Below, in pieces: positions 23,295-37,900 of a stretch of DNA of 64,000 nt. The stretch lies in contig NC_070606.1 of the NCBI RefSeq assembly GCF_027172205.1, positions 101,284,534 through 101,348,533 on the forward strand, given 5' to 3'. Every line of letters begins with the position of its first letter. The first letter of the stretch is position 1. The notes under the pieces are model-generated. The model was not told where the DNA came from and did not search any database. It saw nothing but the letters and a program-made list of their open reading frames with translations. Position numbers and translations under genes: made by a program. This stretch comes from Podarcis raffonei. Its lineage: Eukaryota > Chordata > Lepidosauria > Squamata > Lacertidae.

Positions 23295-26200
23295 GCATTA
23301 TTAGCATTATTAGCATTATTTACATAATGAGTCCCATCTGATTGGCTGATTCTGGTTCCCTCCTGGAACCTGATTGGGCAGGTCAATCAGTACTTGTATT
23401 CTAGGATCCTACCTGCTTAGTACATAACAAAAACTTTGCTGCCTGGCACCCGTAAAAAATGAGGCTTTACTTCTCCTCCATGAAAAAAGCTCAACAACTT
23501 TGCCCTGAACCCATCATTGCCAGTTTTTAATTCCGTAAGTAGATCGCAGTCTCTTGGGAGTTGGCAACCCCTGGACTAGAGCATTATTCCTGCCAGTGGC
23601 CCAAAGGTCTTTTAAAACCACGAGCCAGCAATTCTTGACCAAAATTTGCTTCCGTTCCACTCCATAGTTCTCTGAGGCAGTCACCTTCACCGTGCACAGG
23701 AATTTTCCCGTTTGAAATTGGAATGGCAAAATCTGGACCTCACCCCAAAAAACAGGCCTTTGAAAACCATGAGCCAGCAATTCTTGACCAAAATTTGCCC
23801 AAAGGTGGCATTGCAGTCGCCAGCTCTCCAGTGACCAGACAATATAGGGATCTGTCCATTTCACGTCTGGCTCTCTTTTTCAGGGGGCTATTTCATTTAC
23901 CTGCAAGGAAATGCTGTCAGCCCAGGAGATGCAACCCACCTGGCCAGCCCCACCTGCACTTCCCGCAGCCCTCGCTGTCTCTCCTTCTGGTACCACATGT
24001 ATGGCGCGGCACAAGCAATGGCTCTGCGAGTTTATGTGGTGTTTAAAGGTGCGTCACCTCGGCTGATCTGGACCCGAACTGGGAACAAAGGCAACCAATG
24101 GCACAGAGCGGAAGTCAGCGTGTCTCCCAGGGAAGAAATGCAGGTAACAGAAACCCTCGCAGGTGAGGCATCGGCAGGTGTGTCCAGCAACACCTGAGCC
24201 TTGGCTGGCCATGAAACTCACCAGAGATTCCTTTTCTTCCTAGATAGTCCTGGAAGGCAGGCGAGGGGAAGACTTCCGCAGTGATGTGGCTGTGGATGAC
24301 ATCTCCATGGAAGAGGGGTATTGTCCAGGTGAGATCCCACCCCACCCCACAACCAAAGCTTCTCAGTGGGGCTGCTTCTGTATGGGAGTGAGGAGAGCGT
24401 CAACGGAACATTCAGTTTTGCTGAAGTGGGTTTTTTGTTTTTAATGACCCTGCAGTATTTGTGTGTGAGAGAGAGAAACAAACTTGGCTTTTAAATTTTG
24501 GGTGCTTCATGTTTATAAAGAAGTGAGAGCTGGACCATCAAGAAGGCTGATTGCTGAAGAATTGGTGTTTTTGAATTCTGGTGCTGGAGGAGACTCTTGA
24601 GAGTCCCATGGACTGCAAGAAGAACAAACCGATCCATTCTGAAGGAAATCAGCCCTGAGTGCTCCCTGGAAGGACAGATCCTGAAGCTGAGGCTCCAAGA
24701 CTTTGGCCACCTCATGAGAAGAGCAGACTCCCTTGAAAAGACCCTGATGTTGGGAAAGATGGAGGGCACAAGGAGAAGGGGACGACAGAGGACGAGATGG
24801 TGGGACAGTGTTCTCGAAGCTACCAGCATGAGTTTGACCAAACTGCGGGAGGCAGTGGAAGACAGGAGGGCCTGGCGTGGTCTGGTCCAGGGGGTCACGA
24901 AGAGTCAGACACCACTAAACAACTCAACAACAACAATGTTTATAGAGGGGACATGGGTGGCGCTGTGGTCTAAACCACTGAGCCTCTTGAGCTTGCCAAT
25001 CAGAAGGTCAGCAGTTCGAATCTCCGCAACAGAGTGAGCTCCCGTTGCTCGGTCCCAGCTCCTGCCAACCTAGCAGTTCGAAAGCACGTCAAAGCGCAAG
25101 TCGATAAATAGGTACTGCTCCGGCGGGAAGGTAAATGGCATTTCCGTGTGTTGCTCTGGTTTTGCCAGAAGCGGCTTACGACCCGGCCACACAACCCGGA
25201 TAAAACTGTCTGCGGACAAACTGGCTCCCTCGGCCTATAGAGTGAGATGAGCACCACAACCCCAGGGTCATCTGCGACTGGACTTAACTGTCAGGGGTCC
25301 TTTACCTTTACCCTTTTAATGTTTATAGAACAGATTTTTTATATTTGTCAACTGCTTGGGAGGCTATATTGGCAATGAAAAAAAACCGATGATAATAAAT
25401 GCGGCTGCTGATGTCATTTCACCAGAGCCTACCCTGGTCTATCTCCCAAAGTTGCCGCCCTCCCCATCTCCTCCTTGGTCCCTTCAAGGTCCCCAGATGA
25501 TGAAAGACCCACCAGGCTTTGGTCACTGGCTGCTCCCAGAGGGTCCTACATCCTGAGCCCTAAGTGTTTTGTGTCTGCCTATGTGCAATGTGTGTCTCTC
25601 TTTGGGCACTTTTAGTAAGGCCCTTTCCCCCCTGAACCCCAGACTAACCTGAGATTTATTCTTAAGGAACAAATGCAATTTCTCATCGTAGGACATACAC
25701 CAGCAACATCCACCCCGGCCACCACCAGCAGACCAGCCACACTGATCCCAGGTGAGAATAAAGAGGGTTCTGGAGATGGGTGATTGATAGATGGGACGTG
25801 GGTGGCGCTGTGGGTAAAAGCCTCAGCGCCTAGGGCTTGCCGATCGAAAGGTCGGCGGTTCGAATCCCCGCGGCGGGGTGCGCTCCCGTTGCTCGATCCC
25901 AGTGCCTGCCAACCTAGCAGTTCGAAAGCACTCCCGGGTGCAAGTAGATAAATAGGGACCGCTTACCGGCGGGAAGGTAAACGTCGTTTCCGTGTGCGGC
26001 TCTGGGTCGCCAGAGCAGCGATGTCACGCTGGCCACGTGACCCGGAAGTGTCTCCGGACAGCGCTGGCCCCCGGCCTCTTGAGTGAGATGGCCGCACAAC
26101 CCTAGAGTCTGTCAAGACTGGCCCGTACGGGCAGGGGTACCTTTACCTTTACCTGATTGATAGGAGATGGGTGATTGATGGGTGATGGAGAGAACTGATG

Positions 26201-29200
26201 GGTGATGGAGAGAAACTGCCACCATGATCAGCTCAGTGCCTCCAACCACAGGTGAGTTCTCCAGGGTCAAGTATGTTGCTGACATTTCAGTTTTCTGCTT
26301 CCTTTTCTGAGTTTCCATCTGGATATTAGATTGGGAAAACAATCACAGGGGACTGGTGAGTGGACCCAAAACACTGAATTCCAGTCTCAGTACCTTGAGC
26401 TACTTTGTGTATACAAAAGCATTCTTTATGTCTGGCTGCTTTCGGTCCACACACCTCCTGCCCCAGACAGCGTGGGACGCAAGCTAAGATGAAACGATTA
26501 GTTCCTGCTCTCTTTATTGCAGAAACATCGGCAGCAACCTCACATCGCAGCTCCTCCGCCAGCACCACAATCAGACCAGCCCCTCCTACCACACGTGAGT
26601 TTTCATGAGTCGAGATGCCCATGAATTTGCTCCGCAAGTGTTGCTGGCATTTTGGTTCTCTGCTTCATTTTCTGAGGATTCCTCTGAATATTAGATTGGG
26701 AACCATATTGTGCATTCCTGGTCTTAAATTGCAGTTTCACTGACCTTCCGATTCCCAAATCCCCCTGGAAGGAAACCTTAAGAGATTGGCTTGTCCTTAA
26801 CAATGCAGGAATCAGCAAGAGCTTTTATTTATAACATGATGGGCCACCTTAAGAAATCCTTCCGTTCCATCTGAGGTTTTGGTAAAGTGCAAACTGTACT
26901 GATTAATTGTTGGAAAGGCAGGCAATTAATCAACACAAAGATGTATCACTTAATTGGCTTTTTCTTTCACCCTCTTGGCTCAATGGCTTCCTCACCAAAG
27001 TGGGAACAATCTCTGTGGTTTGCAATCTCCCACTGATGTTCACGTCAGGAGACCAGTCAGCAGAATCCATGAGGGAATACTTAAGTTTGTGCAATGGGAA
27101 TGTCCCTCCTGTGCCCACCAGACATCCTGTGTGCCCCCTGGTGTTGGCAGGGGTTGTGGTGGTCAGCAGAACACTTAGAGTACAAGATGGGAAAAGTCAA
27201 GGGGAGATTGTTTCACCCAGCAAATTGCAGCGCTTTCCCAGGTGGAACTTGCATCACATCACAGCGTTGAATTCCACCCTAAACTAAGTATCTTAACATT
27301 GAGACTTTCTATGGAAACCATTCTGGAAGCCACTCTGTGGCTGCTTTTAGGGCTTCTCCTTTCTGCTCCAGGTAGCATGGGAGGGAAGGTTGCATTAAAG
27401 AATCTATTCCGTTTCTCATCATTGCAGAAACATTGTCAACCACCTCATTTCGCACCTCTAACACCACGATCAGAACAGCCCCTCCTACCACAGGTGAGTT
27501 TTCTAGAGTCAAGATCACCACCATTTCAGTTCTCTGATACATTTTCTGAGATTTCCTCTGGATACTAGATTGGATTCAAGTACGGCTGGCTAAGTGGAAC
27601 TGGCGGAAATGACTGGCAGAATCCGAGACCAGGGAGAAGAGTAGGTGGAAGAAGATTGGAAAAAATTTAAAGACTATTTACACTGTAAAATTAATGAATG
27701 TTAGAAGGATGCTGGAATGAAGTTATATGGCTTTAGCAGAAATGTTATAAAGAATTAAGTAAAAATAGATTGTTAATGGGCCAAAGTGGAAAAATAAGGT
27801 TAGATTGTGTTAAGATAAATTATAGGACAAAAACTGAGAAAGGTGGAAAGAATTTGCTGAAATAGCTAACTGAACTGGAATACAAAAAAGGGAGGTGTGA
27901 GGAGGTCACTGAAACAAGTAAATGAAAGACAAGATATGGAAATATTGGATGTGTTTTTAATTGTTTTTGTTTTTGTTTTGTTAAGATAAGTAGTGTTTTT
28001 GTTTTTCTTGTATTGTATTGTATTGTTCTGTTCTGTTTAACTCTTTTTTTAGGGTAATCATTAAACTCTTAATAAATATATTAAAAAAAAAAAACAAGTA
28101 CGGCTGGCTAAGGGGAACATTAGGAGGGGACTCGGAGCTAGACTTCAGCATTGAATGCTTCTCCTTCTGAACTCTGCATTTTGGCAGGTGTCACTCTGGA
28201 AGCCCAGGACAGCATTAGCACTGGCATACAGTTGGATCGTGTTCCTCAGCTGTGGTCTGGGGGATGGGGACAGGGGGAGAAGGAAACCAATTGTGTATTT
28301 CTGGTAATGAACTGCAGCCCCACTGACCATGGAGTCCTCCTGTCCCAAATTGCCATACTGGACAAGCCGCCCCTCCAAACATCCACACCAACCTTTCTCC
28401 TTGCTTTGCCAGAGCCTTGCCTTCAGCCAGATTTGTCTTGTTCCTTTGACTTGGACTTCTGCTCCTGGAGACAAATGGCCTCCAACAGTTTTAACTGGAC
28501 GCGGCACAAAGGTCCGACACACACAGCAGATACTGGACCGTCCTCCAACCACACCACAGGAGGTGAGGAAGATCAAACTATCGCCATGTCCAGAAGCCTT
28601 CCAGGAGACCACTTTGGCCTGGACTGGCACCTGGAGCTCTCAATGAAATGGGGCAGCCAGCCTTTCCTCCAAAGGCCTTATATCAAGGGGTCCTGCACTT
28701 GGCACCTCCTTCTACATGGCCTGGTGGCAAACTGCCAATAGAAGGTGCTGCTCCTTCTGCACAGGATCTCCCTTACATGTGTGGTTCTTTCCTCCCCCCC
28801 CCCCCCAGAGGGCTATTTCATCTACCTGCAAGGCCATGTGGCCAAAGAAGGGGATGCAACACGCCTGGCCAGTCCTTTCTACACCTTCACCAGGCCCCAC
28901 TGCTTCTCTTTCTGGTACCACATGCGCGGTGCGGCCCAAAGAAATGCCCTGCGAGTCTATTTGGCCTTTGAGGGCGGATCCCGTGAGCTGATCTGGTCAC
29001 AGTCTGGGAACAAAGGGGACCAGTGGCACAGAGGCGAAGTCAGCATGCCTCAAGGGAAGAAAGCACAGGTAACGGAGACCCCAGCAGGGCATGCCCCTTG
29101 CAGGTGTGGCCTTGTCTGGCCATGAAGCTGATGGGAGATGCCTTTTCTCCCTAGATAATCGTGGAAGGCGAGCCGGGGGAAGACGTCCACAGTGACGTGG

Positions 29201-31941
29201 CTGTGGATGACTTCTCCATGGAGGAGGGAGATTGCCCAGGTAAGATCAATGCTGTGTCTAGATGGAAGAGCAGAGCATCATCAGAGCTCTGAATATTCCC
29301 GGTATAGCTTGTTTTTGGGGCAATGCTGTGCTCTGTGTGCATGAGAGAGAAACATCCAAGCTGTTACAATACATGTTTCACGTTTATATGCTAATATTTG
29401 TCTAATTGGTTTTTCACAGTAGGTTATTTTGACATTCAGCAATAGATACATTAACAAATCCTGCTGGTGAGGTCAATTGTCAGTTCTTCAGAGCCCACCT
29501 TGGGTTGTGTCACAGGCTCAATCTGCCAAACATGCCCCCGGGCCTTAGGTTGCCTACGCATGAGTTAAGAGAACAATGCAACAGCGAGATTGCCTTTTGC
29601 TTGCTTCCCAGTTTGTCAGATCCTTCTGTTCAGTGTGATTCCTCCTGTTACATTGCTGTGGCCTTTCCATTAACAATAAGTTAAGAGACCTACAGCAGGT
29701 AGCGAGCGGGGACTTATCACCTGGTGACCACATACCCCTCATCTGTCCCATGTTTTCATGGCAGAGCACGGCGGCCATTTGGGGTGCCGTGCTCTCGTGT
29801 GATTTGGGGCTGCATTCTTGCCACCCCAAAGGACTTTTCCAGAGCTGTGGTCTTATGAAGCACCATGCCTTTAGAAAAGCACTTTCCAGGACTGTGATCT
29901 CATGTGGGTCATGTGACTTGGAAGATGGCGTCCCGGTTTTTCCCCTGTGTTGCTTTGGATTGAGCCTATCTGAACCCATCTTGGGAACAGAGTCCATCTA
30001 CCCCAGTATTGTCTGCACTGACTGACAGCAGCTCTCCAGGATTTCAGGCAGGGGACTCATCCAACCCTACTTGGAGATGCTGGGGATTGATGCTGAGATC
30101 TCCTGCACTCAGCGCTCTGCCACTGAGCAACGGCCATTCAGTATCACACATCAGTTGAGGTTTTGGAAATGCACAAATTGAAGCGATCAATTAATCAGTA
30201 GGAAGGCGGGTGACTGGTGAGCTCAAAGACACATCCCTAAGTTGACCCTGTCCTTCATTCTTCAGCTCCTCTCTTCACCACCCCACTCTGGACAGCCATG
30301 CCAACTCAGGCACCAGGTATGTGGACACGATGGGAACCTAGAGACTGAGCCCATGGCGGGGAGCACTAAGAGGGAAGCAGCGCTCTGCCCTGGTAGAAAC
30401 CCCACATCTCCCCTACTTGTCTTGCTCAGGGATGGACCACCTGGTCCCTTAGAAGATGGCAATCTTCCTTGCCTGGCTGGCTCTAACAGGGAGCAGCTCC
30501 CTCCTCCCAGCTGGGTCCATGCAGGGAGGGGGACAAGGGACCATCAGCTGGAGGGGAGAGAGAAGGGGGCAGCTGCACAGAATGAAGTGGGCTTCCCTCC
30601 AGAGTTTCCATCGGGGAACCCACCAGCATCCAGTGGAACAGAAGTGGCCATCTGCATTTGGTCCACTTCACCCAGCAATTCCACCCTTCCCCAGTCCGAT
30701 GAGACTGGGCCTTCCATGGATGCACATGAACCCTTCTCTTTCTTGCTTCGCCAGATCCCTGGGTTCACTGCAATTTCTCTTGCTCCTTTGATGTGGACTT
30801 CTGCTCCTGGAGACAGCTGCCCTCAGACACATTTGACTGGAAGCGGCACAAAGGCCCCACATCCTCAACAGACACTGGACCGCCCTATGACCACACTTCA
30901 AGAGGTGAGGGGCAGACCGTCGCCACTGCAGGAAGCCTTCCAGAGAGCCATTTGCTCCTGACATTCTAAAAGAAATGTGAGACCTCCCCAAAGACAGCTG
31001 GAGGCAGAATGTTTTCGATGCTTGAGGTTTGCTGTGTTATTATTATGTTGGAAGCCACCCAGAGAGGCTGGGGCAGCAGAGGCAGACGGGCAGAGTATCA
31101 ATATTATTATTATTATTATTATTATTACTTAGACTTCTTAGATTGCAGCAGCGGCAGCCCTGGAATCTGGGCACCTTATTCAACATACAGTGCTGGCAAA
31201 CTGCTAGACGAGGGTGCAATTCCCTGCTGCACTAGAGCAGGAATGTCCAACAGGTTAATCGCGATCTACTGGTAGATCCCTGGGAGGTTTTGGTCGATTG
31301 CAGTGATCGCGGTCGATCGCTGGGTCCCTTTCCTTAGCGTTTGCAAAATAGAATCTGGCCCTGCCCCCTCGCCCCGCCCACCATTGTTTCACGATCTGCA
31401 GAACAGAAGATGGAGTTTACTCAGTGAGGCTGCTTGTTTCCCCAGCATTCTGTTGGTGGATGGCTGTTCCTCTTCCTCCCCCAAAATCCCCCTCAAACGG
31501 GGCTGTCCTCCTCCCAAAAAGTAGCTCAGCATCTGAAATATACTCGGAGTCCTGCAGTGATTTCATGCTCTCTATTGCAGCTTGTAAAACAGTAATTGAA
31601 TTTCCCCCAAAACCTTAGGCTCCAGTATATCTGAAGGAGCGTCTCCACCCCCATCGTTCTACACTGAGGTCCAGCTCCGAGGGCCTTCTGGCGGTTCCCT
31701 CCCTGCGAGAAGTGAGGTTATAGGGAACCAGGCAGAGGGCCTTCTCGGTAGTGGCACCCGTCCTGTGGAACGCCCTCCCACCAGATGTCAAAGAGAACAA
31801 CAACTACCAGGCTTTTAGAAGACATCTGAAGGCAGCCCTGTTTAGGGAAGCTTTTAATGTTTGATGTATTTTAATATTCTTTTGGAAGCCGCCCAGAGTG
31901 GCTGTGGAAACCCAGCCAGATGGGCGGGGTATAAATAATAA

Positions 31942-31986
<45 letters not shown>

Positions 31987-34900
31987 TACATAATGAGTCC
32001 CATCTGATTGGCTGATTCTGCTTCCCTCCTGGAACCTGATTGGGCAGGTCAATCAATACTTGTATTCTAGGATCCTACCTGCTTAGTACATAACAAAAAC
32101 TTTGCTGCCTGGCACCTCTAAAAAATGGGGCTTTACTTCTCCTCCATGAAAAAAGCTCAACAACTTTGCCCTGAACCCATCATTGCCAGTTTTTAATTCC
32201 GTAAGCAGATCGCAGTCTCTTGGGAGTTGGCAACCCCTGGACTAGAGCATTATTCCTGCCAGTGGCCCAAAGGTCTTTGAAAACCACGAGCCAGCAATTC
32301 TTGACCAAAATTTGCTTCCGTTCCACTCCATAGTTCTCTGAGGCAGTCACCTTCACCGTGCACAGGAATTTTCCCGTTTGAAATTGGAATGGCAAAATCT
32401 GGACCTCACCCCAAAAAACAGGCCTTTGAAAACCATGAGCCAGCAATTCTTGACCAAAATTTGCCCAAAGGTGGCATTGCAGTCGCCAGCTCTCCAGTGA
32501 CCAGACAATATAGGGATCTGTCCATTTCACGTCTGGCTCTCTTTTTCAGGGGGCTATTTCATTTACCTGCAAGGAAATGCTGTCAGCCCAGGAGATGCAA
32601 CCCACCTGGCCAGCCCCACCTGCACTTCCCGCAGCCCTCGCTGTCTCTCCTTCTGGTACCACATGTATGGCGCGGCACAAGCAATGGCTCTGCGAGTTTA
32701 TGTGGTGTTTAAAGGTGCGTCACCTCGGCTGATCTGGACCCGAACTGGGAACAAAGGCAACCAATGGCACAGAGCGGAAGTCAGCGTGTCTCCCAGGGAA
32801 GAAATGCAGGTAACAGAAACCCTCGCAGGTGAGGCATCGGCAGGTGTGTCCAGCAACACCTGAGCCTTGGCTGGCCATGAAACTCACCAGAGATTCCTTT
32901 TCTTCCTAGATAGTCCTGGAAGGCAGGCAAGGGGAAGACTTCCGCAGTGATGTGGCTGTGGATGACATCTCCATGGAAGAGGGGTATTGTCCAGGTGAGA
33001 TCCCACCCCACCCCACAACCAAAGCTTCTCAGTGGGGCTGCTTCTGTATGGGAGTGAGGAGAGCGTCAACGGAACATTCAGTTTTGCTGAAGTGGGTTTT
33101 TTGTTTTTAATGACCCTGCAGTATTTGTGTGTGAGAGAGAGAAACAAACTTGGCTTTTAAATTTTGGGTGCTTAATGTTTATAAAGAAGTGAGAGCTGGA
33201 CCATCAAGAAGGCTGATTGCTGAAGAATTGGTGTTTTTGAATTCTGGTGTTGGAGGAGACTCTTGAGAGTCCCATGGACTGCAAGAAGAAGAAACCGATC
33301 CATTCTGAAGGAAATCAGCCCTGAGTGCTCCCTGGAAGGACAGATCCTGAAGCTGAGGCTCCAAGACTTTGGCCACCTCATGAGAAGAGAAGACTCCCTG
33401 GAAAAGACCCTGATGCTGGGAAAGATGGAGGGCACAAGGAGAAGGGGACGATGGAGGACAAGATGGTTGGATAGTGTTCTCGAAGCTACCAGCATGAGTT
33501 TGACCAAACTGCGGGAGGCAGTGGAAGACAGGAGGGCCTGGCGTGGTCTGGTCCAGGGGGTCACGAAGAGTCAGACACCACTAAACAACTCAACAACAAC
33601 AATGTTTATAGAGGGGACATGGGTGGCGCTGTGGTCTAAACCACTGAGCCTCTTGAGCTTGCCAATCAGAAGGTCGGCAGTTCGAATCTCCACAACAGAG
33701 TGAGCTCCCGTTGCTCGGTCCCTGCTCCTGCCAACCTAGCAGTTTGAAAGCACGTCAAAGCGCAAGTAGATAAATAGGTACTGCTCCGGCGGGAAGGTAA
33801 ATGGCATTTCCGTGTGTTGCTCTGGTTTTGCCAGAAGCGGCTTACGACCCGGCCACACAACCCGGATAAAACTGTCTGCGGACAAACTGGCTCCCTCGGC
33901 CTATAGAGTGAGATGAGCACCACAACCCCAGAGTCATCTGCGACTGGACTTAACTGTCAGGGGTCCTTTACCTTTACCCTCTTAATGTTTATAGAACAGA
34001 TTTTTTATATTTGTCAACTGCTTGGGAGGCTATATTGGCAATAAAAAATACCGATCATAATGAATGCGGCTGCTGATGTCATTTCACCAGAGCCTACCCT
34101 GGTCTACCTCCCAAAGTTGCCGCCCTCCCCATCTCCTCCTTGGTCCCTTCAAGGTCCCCAGATGATGAAAGACCCACCAGGCTTTGGTCACTGGCTGCTC
34201 CCAGAGGGTCCCACATCCTGAGCCCTTACACATTTGGAAACTAAGTGTTTTGTGTCTGCCTATGTGCAATGTGTGTCTCTCTTTGGGCCCTTTTAGTAAG
34301 GACCTTTCCCCCCTGAACCCCAGACTAACCTGAGATTTATTCTTAAGGAACAAATGCAATTTCTCATTCTCGTAGGACATACACCAGCAACATCCACCCC
34401 GGCCACCACCAGCAGACCAGCCACACTGATCCCAGGTGAGAATAAAGAGGGTTATGGAGATGGGTGATTGATAGGAGATGGGTGATTATTGGGTGATGGA
34501 GAGAACTGATGGGGGATGGAGAGAAACTGCCACCATGATCAGCTCAGTGCCTCCAACCACAGGTGAGTTCTCCAGGGTCAAGAATGTTGCTGACATTTCA
34601 GTTTTCTGCTTCCTTTTCTGAGTTTCCATCTGGATATTAGATTGGGAAAACAATCACAGGGGACTGGTGAGTGGACCCAAAACATTGAATTCCAGTCTCA
34701 GTACCTTGAGCTACTTTGTGTGTACAAAAGCATTCTTTATGTCTGGCTGCTTTCGGTCCACACACCTCCTGCCCCAGACAGCGTGGGACGCAAGCTAAGA
34801 TGAAACTATTAGTTCCTGCTCTCTTTATTGCAGAAACATCGGCAGCAACCTCACATCGCAGCTCCTCCGCCAGCACCACAATCAGACCAGCCCCTCCTAC

Positions 34901-37900
34901 CACACGTGAGTTTTCATGAGTCGAGATGCCCATGAATTTGCTCTGCGAGTGTTGCTGGCATTTTGGTTCTCTGCTTCATTTTCTGAGGATTCCTCTGAAT
35001 ATTAGATTGGGAACCATATTGTGCATTCCTGGTCTTAAACTGCAGTTTCACTGACCTTCCGATTCCCAAATCCCCCTGGAAGGAAACCTTAAGAGATTGG
35101 CTTTTCCTTAACAATGCAGGAATCAGCAAGAGCTTTTATTTATAACATGATGGGCCACCTTAAGAAATCCTTCCGTCCCATCTGAGGTTTTGGTAAAGTG
35201 CAAACTGTACTGATTAATTGTTGGAAAGGCAGGCAATTAATCAACACAAAGATGTATCACTTAATTGTAACTTTCCCAAGAGAACAAATGCTCTGTCCAA
35301 TTCAGCCTGAATTTTCCCTCCTCCAGCCATTCTTGTAATGTCCCAAAACCCCCTCTGGAGGGATTTTGGTTCCTTGTTATTCATTCCAGTTCAAGTCCAA
35401 AAATCAAGTTAGTTTGTATCAGCTCTTCCTTGTTTTCAACAAATTATAACAAAGTTGTAGCAAATATAGCCAGCAGAAACAACAGAAACAAAGTTCTCTT
35501 TTTCCGTCTTGACAGCTAATTTGACAGCTGTCAAACTCTTCAATACCTTATCAACAGGCTCTCTCGTGGAGCACTCCCGGGTCCGGGAGGGTGGCACTTC
35601 AGCTCCCAAATTTAGCTCTTTATCCTCCAGTAAGATTTCTTATACTGCCAAACCGTGAAATTAAAGTCTTTTACCAAAAAAGGAGAAAAAAGGTTTCTCT
35701 TGACCTTAGTTAGCAGGTCCTTGCTTTAAATTATTTACAAGGAGGGGAGGCAGACTTCCTGTTTGCGCCTTCCCCGATCGTACCTAATTCATAAAAATTT
35801 TCTTTGCAATCCAATTTCCGTATTACTCACGGCTTGTTACTTTAAAGTCCAATTGCTCACAAGAAGAAGTCAGTGCTCTCCGACCACGGCAGTGCGGCTT
35901 CACTCCGCAGGAGAAGCAGTCGACTCTCAGCACCGCGCCGCTCACCCCGTCTCCGTTCCGAAGCCTTTAAAAAGGCTCCTTCGCAGCTCGGGGGTCGCAA
36001 ATGGTGCCCGCCGAGTCACCACACTCACAGGCTTCAGCGCCTGTGATTTTTAAGGGTCCCCGCGTCGCCGCAGCAGCAAGACCCGATCCTGCGGAGCCGA
36101 TTCCCCCCGGAGCTCAGAGGGAATCCGCCATTAGTTGATGGCGCTAACCCGGAAGTCCCTGTTTCACCCAGCAAATTGCAGCGCTTTCCCAGGTGGAACT
36201 TGCATCACATCACAGCGTTGAATTCCACCCTAAACTAAGTATCTTAACATTGAGACTTTCTATGGAAACCATTCTGGAAGCCACTCTGTGACTGCTTTTA
36301 GGGCTTCTCCTTTCTGCTCCAGGTAGCATGGGAGGGAAGGTTGCATTAAAGAATCTATTCCGTTTCTCATCATTGCAGAAACATTGTCAACCACCTCATT
36401 TCGCACCTCTAACACCACGATCAGAACAGCCCCTCCTACCACAGGTGAGTTTTCTAGAGTCAAGATCACCACCATTTCAGTTCTCTGATACATTTTCTGA
36501 GATTTCCTCTGGGTACTAGATTGGATTCAAGTACGGCTGGCTAAGTGGAACTGGCGGAAATGACTGGCAGAATCCGAGACCAGGGAGAAGAGTAGGTGGA
36601 AGAAGATTGGAAAAAATTTAAAGACTATTTACAGAAACACTGTAAAATTAATGAATGTTAGAAGGATGCTGGAATGAAGTTATATGGCTTTAGCAGAAAT
36701 GTTATAAAGAGTTAAGTAAAAATAGATTGTTAATGGACTAAAGGGAAAAATAAGGTTAGATTGTGTTAAGATAAATTATAGGACAAAAACTGAGAAAGAT
36801 GGAAAGGATTTGCTGAAATAGCTAACTGAACTGGAATACAAAAAAGGGAGGTGTGAGGAGGTCGTTGAAACAAGTAAATGAAAGACAAGATATGGAAATA
36901 TTGGATGTGTTTTTAATTGTTTCTGTTTTTGTTTTTGTTTTGTTAAGATAAGTAGTGCTTTTGTTTTTCTTGTATTGTATTGTATTGTATTGTATTGTTC
37001 TGTTCTGTTTAACTCTTTTTTTTCTTTTTGTAATCTTTAAACTCTTAATAAATATATTTTTTTAAAAAAAACAAATACGGCTGGCTAAGGGGAACATTAG
37101 GAGTGGACTCGGAGCTAGACTTCAGCATTGAATGCTTCTCCTTCTGAACTCTGCATTTTGGCAGGTGTCACTCTGGAAGCCCAGGACAGCATTAGCACTG
37201 GCATACAGTTGGATCGTGTTCCTCAGCTGTGGTCTGGGGGATGGGGACAGGGGGAGAAGGAAACCAATTGTGTATTTCTGGTAATGAACTGCAGCCCCAC
37301 TGACCATGGAGTCCTCCTGTCCCAAATTGCCATACTGGACAACCCGCCCCTCCAAACATCCACACCAACCTTTCTCCTTGCTTTGCCAGAGCCTTGCCTT
37401 CAGCCAGATTTGTCTTGTTCCTTTGACTTGGACTTCTGCTCCTGGAGACAAATGGCCTCCAACAGTTTTAACTGGACGCGGCACAAAGGTCCGACACACA
37501 CAGCAGATACTGGACCGTCCTCCAACCACACCACAGGAGGTGAGGAAGGTCAAACTATCGCCATGTCCAGAAGCCTTCCAGGAGGCCACTTTGGCCTGGA
37601 CTGGCACCTGGAGCTCTCAATGAAATGGGGCAGCCAGCCTTTCCTCCAAAGGCCTTATATCAAGGGGTCCTGCACTTGGCACCTCCTTCTACATGGCCTG
37701 GTGGCAAATTGCCAATAGAAGGTGCTGCTCCTTCTGCACAGGAGCTCCCTTACATGTGTGGTTCTTTCCTCCCCCCCCCCAGAGGGCTATTTCATCTACC
37801 TGCAAGGCCATGTGGCCAAAGAAGGGGATGCAACACGCCTGGCCAGTCCTTTCTACACCTTCACCAGGCCCCACTGCTTCTCTTTCTGGTACCACATGCG

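Larger units (their letters stand above)
20787..29536 (+). repeat. Tandem duplication, copy 1 (8,750 bp)
   Basis: Collinear with 29537-38510 at very high identity over exons, introns and nested repeats. It holds linkers 2-5, MAM-B and MAM-C. The left edge falls inside a hAT MITE end, the right edge in the intron after MAM-C. The junction GCC (29534-29536) is shared by both parent ends. Confidence 0.95.

Noticed and set aside
24597-25037. 146-codon frame (and the twin at 33263-33703) as a gene
   Set aside because: It is the Bov-B C-terminal region running on into a SINE.
28151-28741. 196-codon frame (and its twin at 37128-37718) as a single-exon gene
   Set aside because: It only runs through MAM-C/E exon 1 and intron; the exon itself is bounded by good splice sites.
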